A stretch of DNA of 64,000 bases from an uncultured Clostridia bacterium. GTDB lineage: Bacteria > Bacillota > Clostridia > Christensenellales > UBA1242. Below, one piece after another: positions 52,116 through 61,700 of the stretch. Below the pieces are notes generated by a model. The model did no database searches. It was not told the DNA's origin and saw only the letters and a list, made by a program, of their open reading frames with translations. The translations under genes and the position numbers were made by a program. Each line of letters opens with the position of its first letter. Within the stretch, counting starts at the first letter, position 1. The stretch is taken from assembly GCA_947366545.1 (NCBI GenBank), contig CANBAL010000005.1, forward strand, positions 1 through 64,000. The letters run 5' to 3'.

Positions 52116-52178
52116 AAAAATCAAAAAAGACATGAAGTTATCATTACTTTTTTGATTTAAAAAAGTCGATGTCAAAGT

Positions 52179-52394
52179 TTAAAAATCAGCCAAACCTATT
52201 AAATAATCACTTGATACTTTTAAAATTTGGCAAATCTTTTTTATTGTTTTTAAATTAGGTTCAATTATTCCAGCCTCCCATTTTGCAATAGTAGGTTGTG
52301 AAACACCCAAAAGTTCTGCCATTTTGTATTGTGAAATACCAAGGTCAGTTCTCATTTCTTTAATTCGATCAGCAAATGTAATTACTTTTTTCAT
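52179..52394 (-). CDS. XRE-family HTH regulator, 71 aa
   Basis: IKEMRTDLGISQYKMAELLGVSQPTIAKWEAGIIEPNLKTIKKICQILKVSSDYLIGLADF. Confidence 0.92.
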   Translation of the reverse strand: MKKVITFADRIKEMRTDLGISQYKMAELLGVSQPTIAKWEAGIIEPNLKTIKKICQILKVSSDYLIGLADF

Positions 52395-52452
52395 ACTTAC
52401 ATAATATTCCTAAATTGCATTAAATTTTCATATAATGCAATTGGTGAATCAT

Positions 52453-52500
52453 TTGACAAAAGTTTTTAAATGTGACAAAATGATTCTATATATGAATCAT
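52453..52500. promoter_or_regulatory. Divergent promoter/operator region with palindrome ATGATTC-N7-GAATCAT
   Basis: TTGACA 52453-52458; ATGATTC 52480-52486 and GAATCAT 52494-52500; further GAATCAT half-site just upstream. Confidence 0.65.
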
Positions 52501-52510
52501 AGGAGGAAAT

Positions 52511-52801
52511 ATGAAACTAATAACAAGACAAGAAAATTTTCAAAAATTTATGGAAGTGCATGGAATGGACTTGGCGGAATTCGCCAAGTTTTGTCATATA
52601 AGTGAAAGACAAGCTAAAGGACTTTTGGAAGGTGAGGCACATATAGGACTTAGGAAGGTGCTTGGTATGTTGGTAGATATGGAAGCGAAACCCCGCGAAT
52701 TATTTTTAAAATTAGAGTTTACCGGCAAATATGAAACTGTATTAAGAAATATTTGTATGAAAGAGCTTTATGGAATTGATTTAACAAAAAGAGACAAGTA
52801 A
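52511..52801 (+). CDS. Small HTH-like (Cro-like) protein divergent from XRE, 96 aa
   Basis: MDLAEFAKFCHISERQAKGLLEGEAHIGLRKVLGMLVDMEAKPRELF; SD ataggagg. Confidence 0.75.
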   Translation: MKLITRQENFQKFMEVHGMDLAEFAKFCHISERQAKGLLEGEAHIGLRKVLGMLVDMEAKPRELFLKLEFTGKYETVLRNICMKELYGIDLTKRDK

Positions 52802-52802
52802 A

Positions 52803-52837
52803 CTTTCAAAACTGCCTTAGGCAGTTGCTTTTTTTTA
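52803..52837 (+). terminator. Rho-independent terminator
   Basis: AAACTGCC-tta-GGCAGTTGCTTTTTTT. Confidence 0.75.
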
Positions 52838-52871
52838 ATCTTTATGTTATTCTCTTGTTAAGAGGTGAAAT

Positions 52872-53243
52872 ATGGGATTTATGGGTTATGTGTTCAAAGC
52901 GCTTGGCTTTGAAAGTAGCGAACAAAAAACAAAACCTGATAAAAAGCCTAAAACCAAGGCTACATATAAATTTAAAGACGGCAAAACTACAAACAGGGTA
53001 GACCATATTGACGGCATTCCTGTTTACTATCCCGTTACCTTTTTGCAAGCAAAGGATTATGCACAGTTCTTAAAAGATAAAAAAGCGGTTATAATAAGTA
53101 TTGAAAGTTGTGATAAGGGCGAAGAAACAAGAATACTAGACTATTTCCAAGGTGTAACCTATGGCATGAATGCCAAGTTTATAGTGCTTGATGAAGATAG
53201 GCTTTACTTGCTGCTTCCAGAGGGACTTGAAGTTGAAGAATAA
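52872..53243 (+). CDS. sepF: SepF-like cell division protein
   Basis: Short N-terminal amphipathic segment, linker, then SepF-like core ending LDYFQGVTYGMNAKFIVLDEDRLYLLLPEGLEVEE. Confidence 0.85.
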   Translation: MGFMGYVFKALGFESSEQKTKPDKKPKTKATYKFKDGKTTNRVDHIDGIPVYYPVTFLQAKDYAQFLKDKKAVIISIESCDKGEETRILDYFQGVTYGMNAKFIVLDEDRLYLLLPEGLEVEE

Positions 53244-53739
53244 AAATAGATGGACACCGCTTATAATTGCCATAGTGCTTTCGCTTGTAGTGTTTGGGGT
53301 AGATATAGGCACAAAATATTATTTTGACGGCTTTTTGGGGAGTGAGCCTCTTCCTTTCATTCCGGGGTTTATTAGGTTTATTAAAGTGCATAACACGGGT
53401 GCGGGTTATGGCATTTTTGAGGGGAAAACAATATTTCTTATACTTTTAACGGCACTATTAATAGGCATATTTATCACCTGTTATGTTTTAAAGTTTGTTA
53501 AAAGTAAGACGCAAATATCAAAAACGCTGAGTGTAGCGTTTGGTTTTATAGTCGGTGGAAGCCTTGGAAATTTATTTGATAGAATTTTCCTAGGTTATGT
53601 TCGTGATTTCATAGACTTTGATTTTATGTCTTTCCCAGTCTTTAACCTTGCCGATGTTGCTTTGTGCGTTGGTATAGTTATTCTTATTGTTTATTTTCTA
53701 TTCATCATGCCTAAAGAAAAACCAAAGGAAGAAAAATGA
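53227..53739 (+). CDS. lspA: Lipoprotein signal peptidase (signal peptidase II)
   Basis: IKVHNTGAGYGIFEGKTIF, GGSLGNLFDRIFLGYVRDFIDF, FNLADVALCVG; likely TTG start overlapping sepF. Confidence 0.93.
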   Translation: MKLKNKNRWTPLIIAIVLSLVVFGVDIGTKYYFDGFLGSEPLPFIPGFIRFIKVHNTGAGYGIFEGKTIFLILLTALLIGIFITCYVLKFVKSKTQISKTLSVAFGFIVGGSLGNLFDRIFLGYVRDFIDFDFMSFPVFNLADVALCVGIVILIVYFLFIMPKEKPKEEK

Positions 53740-54641
53740 GTTCGTTTTATATAAATGAAAGTGAAAAAAACAGCCGTTTAGATATCGTTTTTTTTAATAG
53801 ATATCCTAATTTTTCACGCGCTCATATAAAAAACTTGATTGATGATGGTAGCATTCTTCTTGACGGCAAAAAGGTGAAGGCGGGGGAGAAGGTCAAAGCA
53901 AATCAAAAGGTGGAATTTGAAATTAGTGAGGTAAAACCTCTTGACGCCACACCGCAAAATGTTGATTTTGAGATTATCTATGAAGATGAAGATTTGATTG
54001 TTGTCAATAAGCCGCAAGGCCTTGTGGTACACCCTTGCTCTTCCACCCGTGACGGCACTCTTGTAAATGGTTTATTATATAGGATTAAAGACCTAAGTGG
54101 AATTAATGGGGTGCTCCGCCCAGGTATTGTACATAGGCTTGATAAAAATACATCAGGTCTTATGGTGGTGGCAAAGAACGATGCATCGCATATCTCACTT
54201 GCAAAGCAAATTAAAGATAAAACCTGCAAGCGTAAATATCTCGCACTTCTTGACGGCAACTTGAAAAATGACGAGGGGGAGATTGAAACCTATCTTGACC
54301 GTAGTAAGTCAGATAGAAAGAAGATTGCGGTGTCTGAAAAAGGGCGAATTGCAATTACGCAGTATAGGGTGATAAAAAGATTTACGACAGCCTGCCTTGT
54401 TGAGTTTTCACTTAAAACGGGGCGTACCCATCAAATCCGCGTTCATGCCAAGTCGCTTGGTCATCCAGTGGTGGGTGATGATGTGTACGGCAAACCAGTG
54501 AAGGGGCTTAACGGGCAGCTTCTTCATTCCTACTCCTTAGAGTTTACCCACCCACGCACAGAAGAGGTCATGCACTTTGAAATTCCGCTTCCTGATTATT
54601 TTGAAAATTATATAAATAAATTGCGAGAGCAGAGTAAGTAA
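53736..54641 (+). CDS. rluD: RluD-family 23S rRNA pseudouridine synthase
   Basis: N-terminal S4 domain; PGIVHRLDKNTSGLMVVAKND; KTGRTHQIRVHAKSLGHPVVGDDVYG. Confidence 0.94.
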   Translation: MSSFYINESEKNSRLDIVFFNRYPNFSRAHIKNLIDDGSILLDGKKVKAGEKVKANQKVEFEISEVKPLDATPQNVDFEIIYEDEDLIVVNKPQGLVVHPCSSTRDGTLVNGLLYRIKDLSGINGVLRPGIVHRLDKNTSGLMVVAKNDASHISLAKQIKDKTCKRKYLALLDGNLKNDEGEIETYLDRSKSDRKKIAVSEKGRIAITQYRVIKRFTTACLVEFSLKTGRTHQIRVHAKSLGHPVVGDDVYGKPVKGLNGQLLHSYSLEFTHPRTEEVMHFEIPLPDYFENYINKLREQSK

Positions 54642-54673
54642 TTATTCCGTATCTCGCATTTTTTAGTAAATAA

Positions 54674-54702
54674 TTGACAAACTATTCCCAATGTGGTATA
54701 TT
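54674..54702 (+). promoter_or_regulatory. Sigma-A promoter positioned for leaderless transcription
   Basis: TTGACA - 17 bp - TATATT, ATG at 54708. Confidence 0.7.
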
Positions 54703-54707
54703 TAGGC

Positions 54708-56003
54708 ATGGAAAATTATATTTCAATTAAGGAAGCGGCGACAACTTGGCAGATATCGGAGCGTAGAGTACGCGCACTATGTATGAACGGGCAAATAGAC
54801 GGTGCCGTTAAGGTGGGCAAATCTTGGTGTGTGCCAAAATCAGCACAAAAACCATCTGATAAAAGGTCGATTAAGGAAGAAAATAAAAGTGTTATAGCGG
54901 TAGCGGATGTAAGTAGTGATATCGGAATGAGTATCGCAAATCTTTTGCTAGAAAAGAATTTTAAAGTTATAGGTTTATATTCAAAGCAAGAAAATCCTCC
55001 GGCATTGCAAGGTGCTATTTTAAAGGCGGTAGATTTTGAAAATGAAAAAGATGTGATTTCAGTATGTGGAAGTATTGTCGACACATTGTCTGGACTTGTG
55101 ATTACAGAATTAGGGAACTGTGACACCGAAAATTTTGAGTTAGGCTTACAAAAATATTTTTTCATCCCAAATATTTTAATTCGTGAACTTATTGAGAAAA
55201 TGGACTATTTTGCGAGTGTTGTTCTGCTTTCTTCGGCTGGGAATAATGCAGCGCAAGTGTTCAAAAGAGAGCTTGTTTCTTCTCTTTCATCCCATTATAG
55301 TGAAAGATACGGCATCCGTATCAACTGCATTATGACAAATATTCCAAGTTGCCTAAATGATGTACAATACAGAAGACTTGGAATGCTGGAAGAGGTGAGT
55401 GAAGATATTTATCTATTTTTGACGGCACATAAGTTTGCCACAGGTCAAACCTTTGTTGTAGATGGTGGAGCATTAAAGGTGGATGATTTAACAATGACTA
55501 AAAGTTTGCCTACCGCACAGTTTTATAAATATATTGAAAAGTTTTTTACTTCTAAATTTACCAAGAAAATTCGCTCAGTTTCTATGATGATGCCTAATGA
55601 ATGGAGTGAAGATCGCAACGAAAAAAGGTTTAGGGAGTATAATATCGAAGCGATGCAAAGGGGAATTGATTTTAAGAGGGTGTTTATTTTTGATATTAAC
55701 GATCTTCCCGAGTTAAAAAAAAAGAAACTTCTCCTTGATTACATTCGTAAAACTTTGCCATGGACATATTTTGTAGATATAAATGCACTTGATAATAATC
55801 AGAAGATTTTGAATATTATCAAAAGCGGTTACCTTCTTTTTGATGATGAGATTGCAATAGTCGATAATGAAACAGACAGTGTGGGTAGTGGTTACATTAC
55901 CTTAGATAAAAATCAAATAGCAGATTACAAATTTGCAATGGATTATCTTGAGGGTGTTGCTGTTTCAATGAAAGAAATAATAAATAAAAAGCAAGAGGTT
56001 TAA
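54708..56003 (+). CDS. Fusion protein: excisionase/MerR-like HTH + SDR-like Rossmann domain + C-terminal domain of unknown function
   Basis: MENYISIKEAATTWQISERRVRALCMNGQIDGAVKVGKSWCVPK (HTH); VIAVADVSSDIGMSIANLLLEKNFKVIGLY...VFKRELVSSLSSHYSERYGIRINCIM...FATGQTFVVDGGAL (SDR). Confidence 0.75.
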   Translation: MENYISIKEAATTWQISERRVRALCMNGQIDGAVKVGKSWCVPKSAQKPSDKRSIKEENKSVIAVADVSSDIGMSIANLLLEKNFKVIGLYSKQENPPALQGAILKAVDFENEKDVISVCGSIVDTLSGLVITELGNCDTENFELGLQKYFFIPNILIRELIEKMDYFASVVLLSSAGNNAAQVFKRELVSSLSSHYSERYGIRINCIMTNIPSCLNDVQYRRLGMLEEVSEDIYLFLTAHKFATGQTFVVDGGALKVDDLTMTKSLPTAQFYKYIEKFFTSKFTKKIRSVSMMMPNEWSEDRNEKRFREYNIEAMQRGIDFKRVFIFDINDLPELKKKKLLLDYIRKTLPWTYFVDINALDNNQKILNIIKSGYLLFDDEIAIVDNETDSVGSGYITLDKNQIADYKFAMDYLEGVAVSMKEIINKKQEV

Positions 56004-56015
56004 TCCTCTTGCTTT

Positions 56016-56540
56016 TTACATTTCGTCATCCTCTTCAATTTCTTTGCATTCTTCAAATGTTGTCTTTCTTTTTCGTGACATTTTAATATCACGTGCTCCA
56101 TTTGTGATTAATGATGGGCCGTCGGGATAAATGGAGATAATTACACAAGGCATAATTGGTATTCCTCCACAAATAACCCCTGCCAATCCTGCACGGTTTT
56201 TAATTTCTGCCTCATCAAGTTTTTCACTTAAAGAAGGATTAGTTGCATAAATTGTGTCTTTAAGCCATTCGTTAGAGTCGAGATATTCCATTTCCTCATT
56301 GTATGCTCTCGCTGAAAGTTCACCACTTTGAAATTGTTTATTAATTATCTCCAATCTTTTGGCTTTTATTTTGAGTGCATCTTGGTACTCGGCAGTTTCT
56401 TTAAAGGATACATAAGCTGCTTGTGTAATGTTCTCTGACATTTTGTAGTTTATGCATCCAGCCACTAAAACAGCGGCAGGCACTGCGGGGATTAAAATAC
56501 CTGCAACCAATTTTAAAATTCCACTTGTCATTCTATTCAT
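56016..56540 (-). CDS. Hypothetical membrane/lipoprotein-like protein
   Basis: ORF 56016-56594; ATG 56540 with SD aaggaggag; hydrophobic segment ILIPAVPAAVLVAGC. Confidence 0.65.
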   Translation of the reverse strand: MNRMTSGILKLVAGILIPAVPAAVLVAGCINYKMSENITQAAYVSFKETAEYQDALKIKAKRLEIINKQFQSGELSARAYNEEMEYLDSNEWLKDTIYATNPSLSEKLDEAEIKNRAGLAGVICGGIPIMPCVIISIYPDGPSLITNGARDIKMSRKRKTTFEECKEIEEDDEM

Positions 56541-56550
56541 AATCTCCTCC

Positions 56551-57453
56551 TTATTCACTTTCTTCTTCAAGTTTTGCTTGAAGCACTTGTTCAATTTTTT
56601 CTATATATTCTTTGTTTCCAGTCTTTTTCGCACTTTCCAGCATTTTTGCCACCTCTTTTGCAGATAGATCGGTATAAGCGCATACATAGTACATATATTT
56701 CGCACTATTAAGTTGGTCGCTGTTTCTCATGTAATCTAAAATAATAGTACGCTGATTATCTGTCAAAGCGGGTACTGAGCAGTAAAGTTCATATATGTGC
56801 AGAAGATCATCTGTTGCCATCATTGCCTCAAAAAGTTCTTGTATTTCCTCTTCACTTTCTGCATCATATTCAGCGGCATTATTTATTTCAAGAGGATTGC
56901 CTGATTTTAATGCTGCCTTTACTCTTGCGATTCTTGCCTCAAATCCTTCTTTATTTCTTGTGTTTTCTTCTTTACACTCTATATATGAAGTGAAAGCAGG
57001 CAACCATTGGTCGTTATATGCTGTGTTTAGACAAGCCAATTCTTTATTTTCTTCAAAGGCTTTAAGCCATTTGCTTGGTGCGCAAAATACGAAAGAGTTA
57101 AAAAGTTTCTTGCCGTTTCTGCCTTTCACGCATTCCATAAAATAGTATTGAAGTTTAGCCATTTTGTTTTCAATCATAAGATCCTCAAACCTTGTTAAAT
57201 TAAACTTTTTGTCATGGTCTGCCATACAAAATGCAAATTCGTAGCAGTGTACAAGGTCGCCAGTGGCAATCATGCCGTCTTCTAGTTTAGGCATCACTTG
57301 TGGATGATCTGATTTTGTTACAAATTCAGCAAAGTCGCAAATAAAGTATGGGTTGCGTGTTGCAACCACCTCTTTTGTCCTTGCTATAATTAAGTCAATG
57401 TTATCGGTACGATTGCATTCCTCAATTATTTCGATTAATCTTTCTTTTGTCAT
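56551..57453 (-). CDS. Hypothetical helical-repeat protein, 300 aa
   Basis: Repeated 'MIATGDLVHCYEFA' / 'MMATDDLLHIYELY' motifs. Confidence 0.65.
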   Translation of the reverse strand: MTKERLIEIIEECNRTDNIDLIIARTKEVVATRNPYFICDFAEFVTKSDHPQVMPKLEDGMIATGDLVHCYEFAFCMADHDKKFNLTRFEDLMIENKMAKLQYYFMECVKGRNGKKLFNSFVFCAPSKWLKAFEENKELACLNTAYNDQWLPAFTSYIECKEENTRNKEGFEARIARVKAALKSGNPLEINNAAEYDAESEEEIQELFEAMMATDDLLHIYELYCSVPALTDNQRTIILDYMRNSDQLNSAKYMYYVCAYTDLSAKEVAKMLESAKKTGNKEYIEKIEQVLQAKLEEESE

Positions 57454-57596
57454 ATTTCCCTCCCTTTATGGCTATATTATACCGCATAAGGAATAATATG
57501 TCAATACCTAATTTTAAAATTTTTCATATTTTCTCAAAAATATTTTTAAATAGTGCCTTTTGGGGAATAAAAAAGCCATAGCTTGTCACTATGGCT

Positions 57597-57789
57597 ATTT
57601 TTCCGAGTGGTGTCTGTCCAAACATATTATCGCGGAAACAATGGGGTTTCCGCCCCGCTTATGGAAGAGGACTAGGCGGAGAAACCGCGAGGGTAGCGGT
57701 TAGCACATTTTTAATGTGCGTGTCCGCGTAAAAAAATACATTTTATGTTGGAACAACCTAAAATGCATTTTTCCGAGTGGTGTCTGTCC
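57597..57789. repeat. 23-bp direct repeat pair bounding a hairpin-rich, GC-richer segment
   Basis: ATTTTTCCGAGTGGTGTCTGTCC at 57597-57619 and 57767-57789, exact 170-bp offset. Confidence 0.85.
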
Positions 57790-57793
57790 TAAT

Positions 57794-58168
57794 TTAGTGT
57801 CTAATTTCAGTAAGGCTAACCCCGCGTTTCTTCCTCTCGATCTCAATGGTATTGGAAAGCAGGTCGCGTACTTCATAAGGGTGAGCAATATGTCTTAAGT
57901 GGAATACTGGAGTATCAGCATCATCGGTCATAATTTCGATTGTTCCAGTACGGAAAATGAGGTCTATAAGTGAACGCTGCATAGAAATATCATTGCAACG
58001 GTATACATTTGTTTCGTGAATGATTGCCGATAAAAACCCTTTATGTCTAAAAAGTTTTACCCATTCGCCTTCCTTTTTTACTAAGTAATATCTATAAAAA
58101 GACCATGGAAGACCAAAGTGTCTTTTTCTATCTTGCCAAATAACTTCGGCACCTTTCTCAAATTTCAT
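57794..58168 (-). CDS. Hypothetical protein, 124 aa
   Basis: Intact ORF with upstream SD (aggaggcaaat). Confidence 0.65.
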   Translation of the reverse strand: MKFEKGAEVIWQDRKRHFGLPWSFYRYYLVKKEGEWVKLFRHKGFLSAIIHETNVYRCNDISMQRSLIDLIFRTGTIEIMTDDADTPVFHLRHIAHPYEVRDLLSNTIEIERKKRGVSLTEIRH

Positions 58169-58232
58169 ATTTGCCTCCTAAGGATTTTATAGGTATATTT
58201 TATATGATATTTTATGAAAAGTAAAGGGTTTT

Positions 58233-58266
58233 AATAAAAAAAGGACTAAAAAGTTAGTCCTTTTCC
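58233..58266. terminator. Rho-independent terminator
   Basis: AAAAAAGGACTAA-aaag-TTAGTCCTTTT. Confidence 0.75.
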
Positions 58267-58280
58267 CGTTTTTTATTGTT

Positions 58281-58472
58281 TTAGCATCTGTTGCCGCAGG
58301 TTGTGCCACCGCATCCACATAATAATAAGATAAGTATTAAAGTGCAAGTGTCGATGCCGCATCCGCCGTTATTACCGCCGCAAAGGCATTGTAATAAAAG
58401 TAAAAGTGTAATGATTGAGCAGCAATCGCATCCACAACCGCCATTGTTCATGCCGTTGTTAAAAAAGTTCAT
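58281..58472 (-). CDS. Small Gly/Cys-rich protein, 'high-cysteine' type, 63 aa
   Basis: MNFFNNGMNNGGCGCDCCSIITLLLLLQCLCGGNNGGCGIDTCTLILILLLCGCGGTTCGNRC; SD taggagg. Confidence 0.7.
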   Translation of the reverse strand: MNFFNNGMNNGGCGCDCCSIITLLLLLQCLCGGNNGGCGIDTCTLILILLLCGCGGTTCGNRC

Positions 58473-58696
58473 TAGTTCCTCCTAAAAATTCTTATGTATT
58501 TTTGAGAGAGCCTAAAAGGCTTTCACACTAACATACTATTTAATGTTTTTAAAATTTGTGCAAGATTATCTAAAATTTAAAAAAAATATTATTAGTTTTT
58601 TAGGAAAAGGAGCCTTCGACAAAACAAGACAAAATCCTTTTGTATAATAACATTTGCCTTCCACAAAATATTTTTACTTCTAATGATAAAAATCTG

Positions 58697-58725
58697 TTGA
58701 CATTACGGGCAAAATAGAGTAGAAT
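58697..58725 (+). promoter_or_regulatory. Sigma-A promoter of surface protein gene
   Basis: TTGACA - 17 bp - TAGAAT. Confidence 0.7.
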
Positions 58726-58772
58726 AAAGACTATTACGAGACAAATTAAATTTGATATGAGAGGTTTATTTT

Positions 58773-61700
58773 ATGACTAACAATTCTAGTAAAAAATACA
58801 ATATTCTTTTTAAGGGGATGATGTTTGGTTTAGCATTTTTAATGTGCGTATCTTTTATGCCATTAAGTGCACTTGCATCACTCGCTGATGCGGTTTTGGA
58901 CACCACATTTAATACGCTGCATCAAATCACATTAAGTGCTGCACCTAACAATGAAGTAGTGAAGGGTGATAGTTATACTTTTGCTATTGGACATTACACT
59001 TATGGCGGAAAGACTTATAAGGTGGGCGATACTACAGTTACTGGACAAGCAACAGATGATAACTTCCAAAACTCAAATGTTACTGTAAATTACAAAGGTA
59101 CTTCGGTATTTGAGAAAATTGATACAACAAAATATTCTTATAATGATACAGCAAAAACAGGCACCTATGGTACATTCACTCCTTCAAGAACAGGTACTTA
59201 TGTTGTTTCTTACTCAGTGACTGATAAAGGCGGAAATGTTTATTCTTATGACTATACAATAGAGTGCACAACTTCAAACGCACACTTTGCTTTTGATAAC
59301 ATTGAAGATACTGATGCATCCTTCCTCACATATGACCTTGCTCTACTTGCAGCAAAGGGGAATGGTTACACTGATATTACTCTTCCTCTTCCAAAAGTTT
59401 ATGATGAGAATGATAAGGTATTAAAAGATAGCAAAGGCAATGACATTAAATACTATCTTGAGGATAATGACGCTAGACCAGAGGGAGTACACGACTATAT
59501 TCTTCTTTCAATCGCAGGTGGCTCTAAAGATGGCATTGAAATTACAAAAGATGGTGACAATTTTGTTGTTGACGGTGATTTAATTAAAAACACAACAGGC
59601 GTTGGTACCTACATTATTACTTATACATTCTATCAAAATGATAAATATGTTGTTTCTACCGATAAACAATTTGAGGTGAAAGACGGATATTATAAAGATA
59701 AGAATGATAATGCAGGATATACCCTTGAAACATCTTGGAAAGATAGCATATTCTCTACTGCAGTTACTGGTGTTAGAACAAAGTTACCAGTAATTGAAGG
59801 ACTTACTTCAAACAACGACACTCCAAAGAGCGAAAAAGTACCAGTTACCTATGAAATCGTAATTGAGTATAAGGATAAAGACAACGGCAATAAACCTATT
59901 CCTGTTACTGCAGACACTTATAGCGTAGAAGATGGCGTAAGATATTTCACACCAAATAAAGATGGTGACTATACAATTAAATATGTAGTTACAGACTTCT
60001 ATGGCAATCATCCAAAGGATGGTACAGTGCAATTCCCTGTAACGGGTGTAAAAGATCAACAACTCCCTTCAGTTTATGTTTACGATGCAAATCCTAAAAA
60101 TGCAATGAATGGCGATGATTATGTTGATGCTGAGCACAAAATGAAATCAAGAACACCATACAATGATTTCATTGTCTATGCTATTGGAGCAAAAGATAAC
60201 GCAGCAGAACTTAAAGATATAGAACTTAAAAGAATTATCAGAACTCCAGGTGGTACAACTATTGTTGAAACAACTGAATATGCTGATTACAACTTAATCT
60301 TCCAATTTACAAACTATAACGATCTTATCACATACAACTATTCTCTTAAAGAGGATATGGCAAAAGACAATATTACAACTGCAAATTCAGATGAAGAAAT
60401 TGCAAAGTGGCTTAAAGATAACCATTATTTAATCGTTACCAACGAGGAAGATAAGAAGGGTACAGAGGGCTATGCATACATTAATTACTCACACAAATTC
60501 GAGGCTCAATCTGCATCTGCCACCTCATACAAAGTACTTTATGAAGCAAGAGATGCTTACGCAAAAGACGGCAATATAAGTATTGGAAATACAGTAGCAC
60601 AAAAAGTTATTGAGATGAATTTCACAGAACTTAATGTAAGAAATGAAATTGCACCAGTTGTTTCTGGTCCAAGAAATTTACAAAGTTCATATGTAGAAAA
60701 AGATGTAATCAAATTCTCAGAGCCTTCAATAACAAGCAATGATGCAAGCGGTTATAAGATTGATAAATCACTTCGCAGAAATTATGTATACCGTTACTTA
60801 GATGAAAGTGGAAACCCTATTGAAGGAGAAGGGGAGACAATAGAATTTACCCCTGTACAAGGTGAAAATAGCAATATTTCTACCGCTGCAAGACCTACTT
60901 CAAATGGTTGGTATACTCTCACTGCAGAAAACAAACAACTTACAATCACTCTTGATAATATTCCAGAAGGTGCAGGTAGTTTTGAGATTTGTCTTTACGC
61001 AGTAGACGACGATGGCAATATCGGTTATTGGCTCAAGAGAATGACAATTGCAAACACCAATGATACAAGTGCTCCAACACTTAAAGCTGTTGACAGCACT
61101 CTTGATACTGTAAGCAATCAAGGTGATAGAATTACTCTGCCAACTATCTACTATTCAGATGATAGAGTTGAATTCATGACAGCAAGTGTCAATGTATACC
61201 ACGTTAAGGACGGCGTAAAAACTTGGGTGCCAAGTGAGGGTAAAAATGTATATCCAAACTCAGTAGCAGGCACATATATTGTGGACGCAGGCTCCTTTGT
61301 TGCAGAGCGTGCTGGACAATATCAAATTGTTGTAACTGCAATCGACTCAGCAAATCATAGTATCACAAATTTCTTTACCACAACTGTAAATGAAAAAACA
61401 AGGGTGGAGAAACCTTCTATTGAAAATATTTCCGCATCCACAAAGACATTAAGAGTGGGTGAAAAGCCTGAATACCTTGCAACACCTGTTGTATCAGTTA
61501 AATCTAATGATACCTTTGGTTATATGGGACTTGATAAGAATGATAATTCAGTACAGGATGGCTACTATGCAGTTAAAGAAATAAGTGGTCAAGCGCCAAA
61601 CAACTTCAATATATTCAACAACTATAAAGAGTTTAGTGCAAGTTCACAAGGCATATATAAAGTTCGTTATTATGTATATTTAATACAATATAACAAAGCA

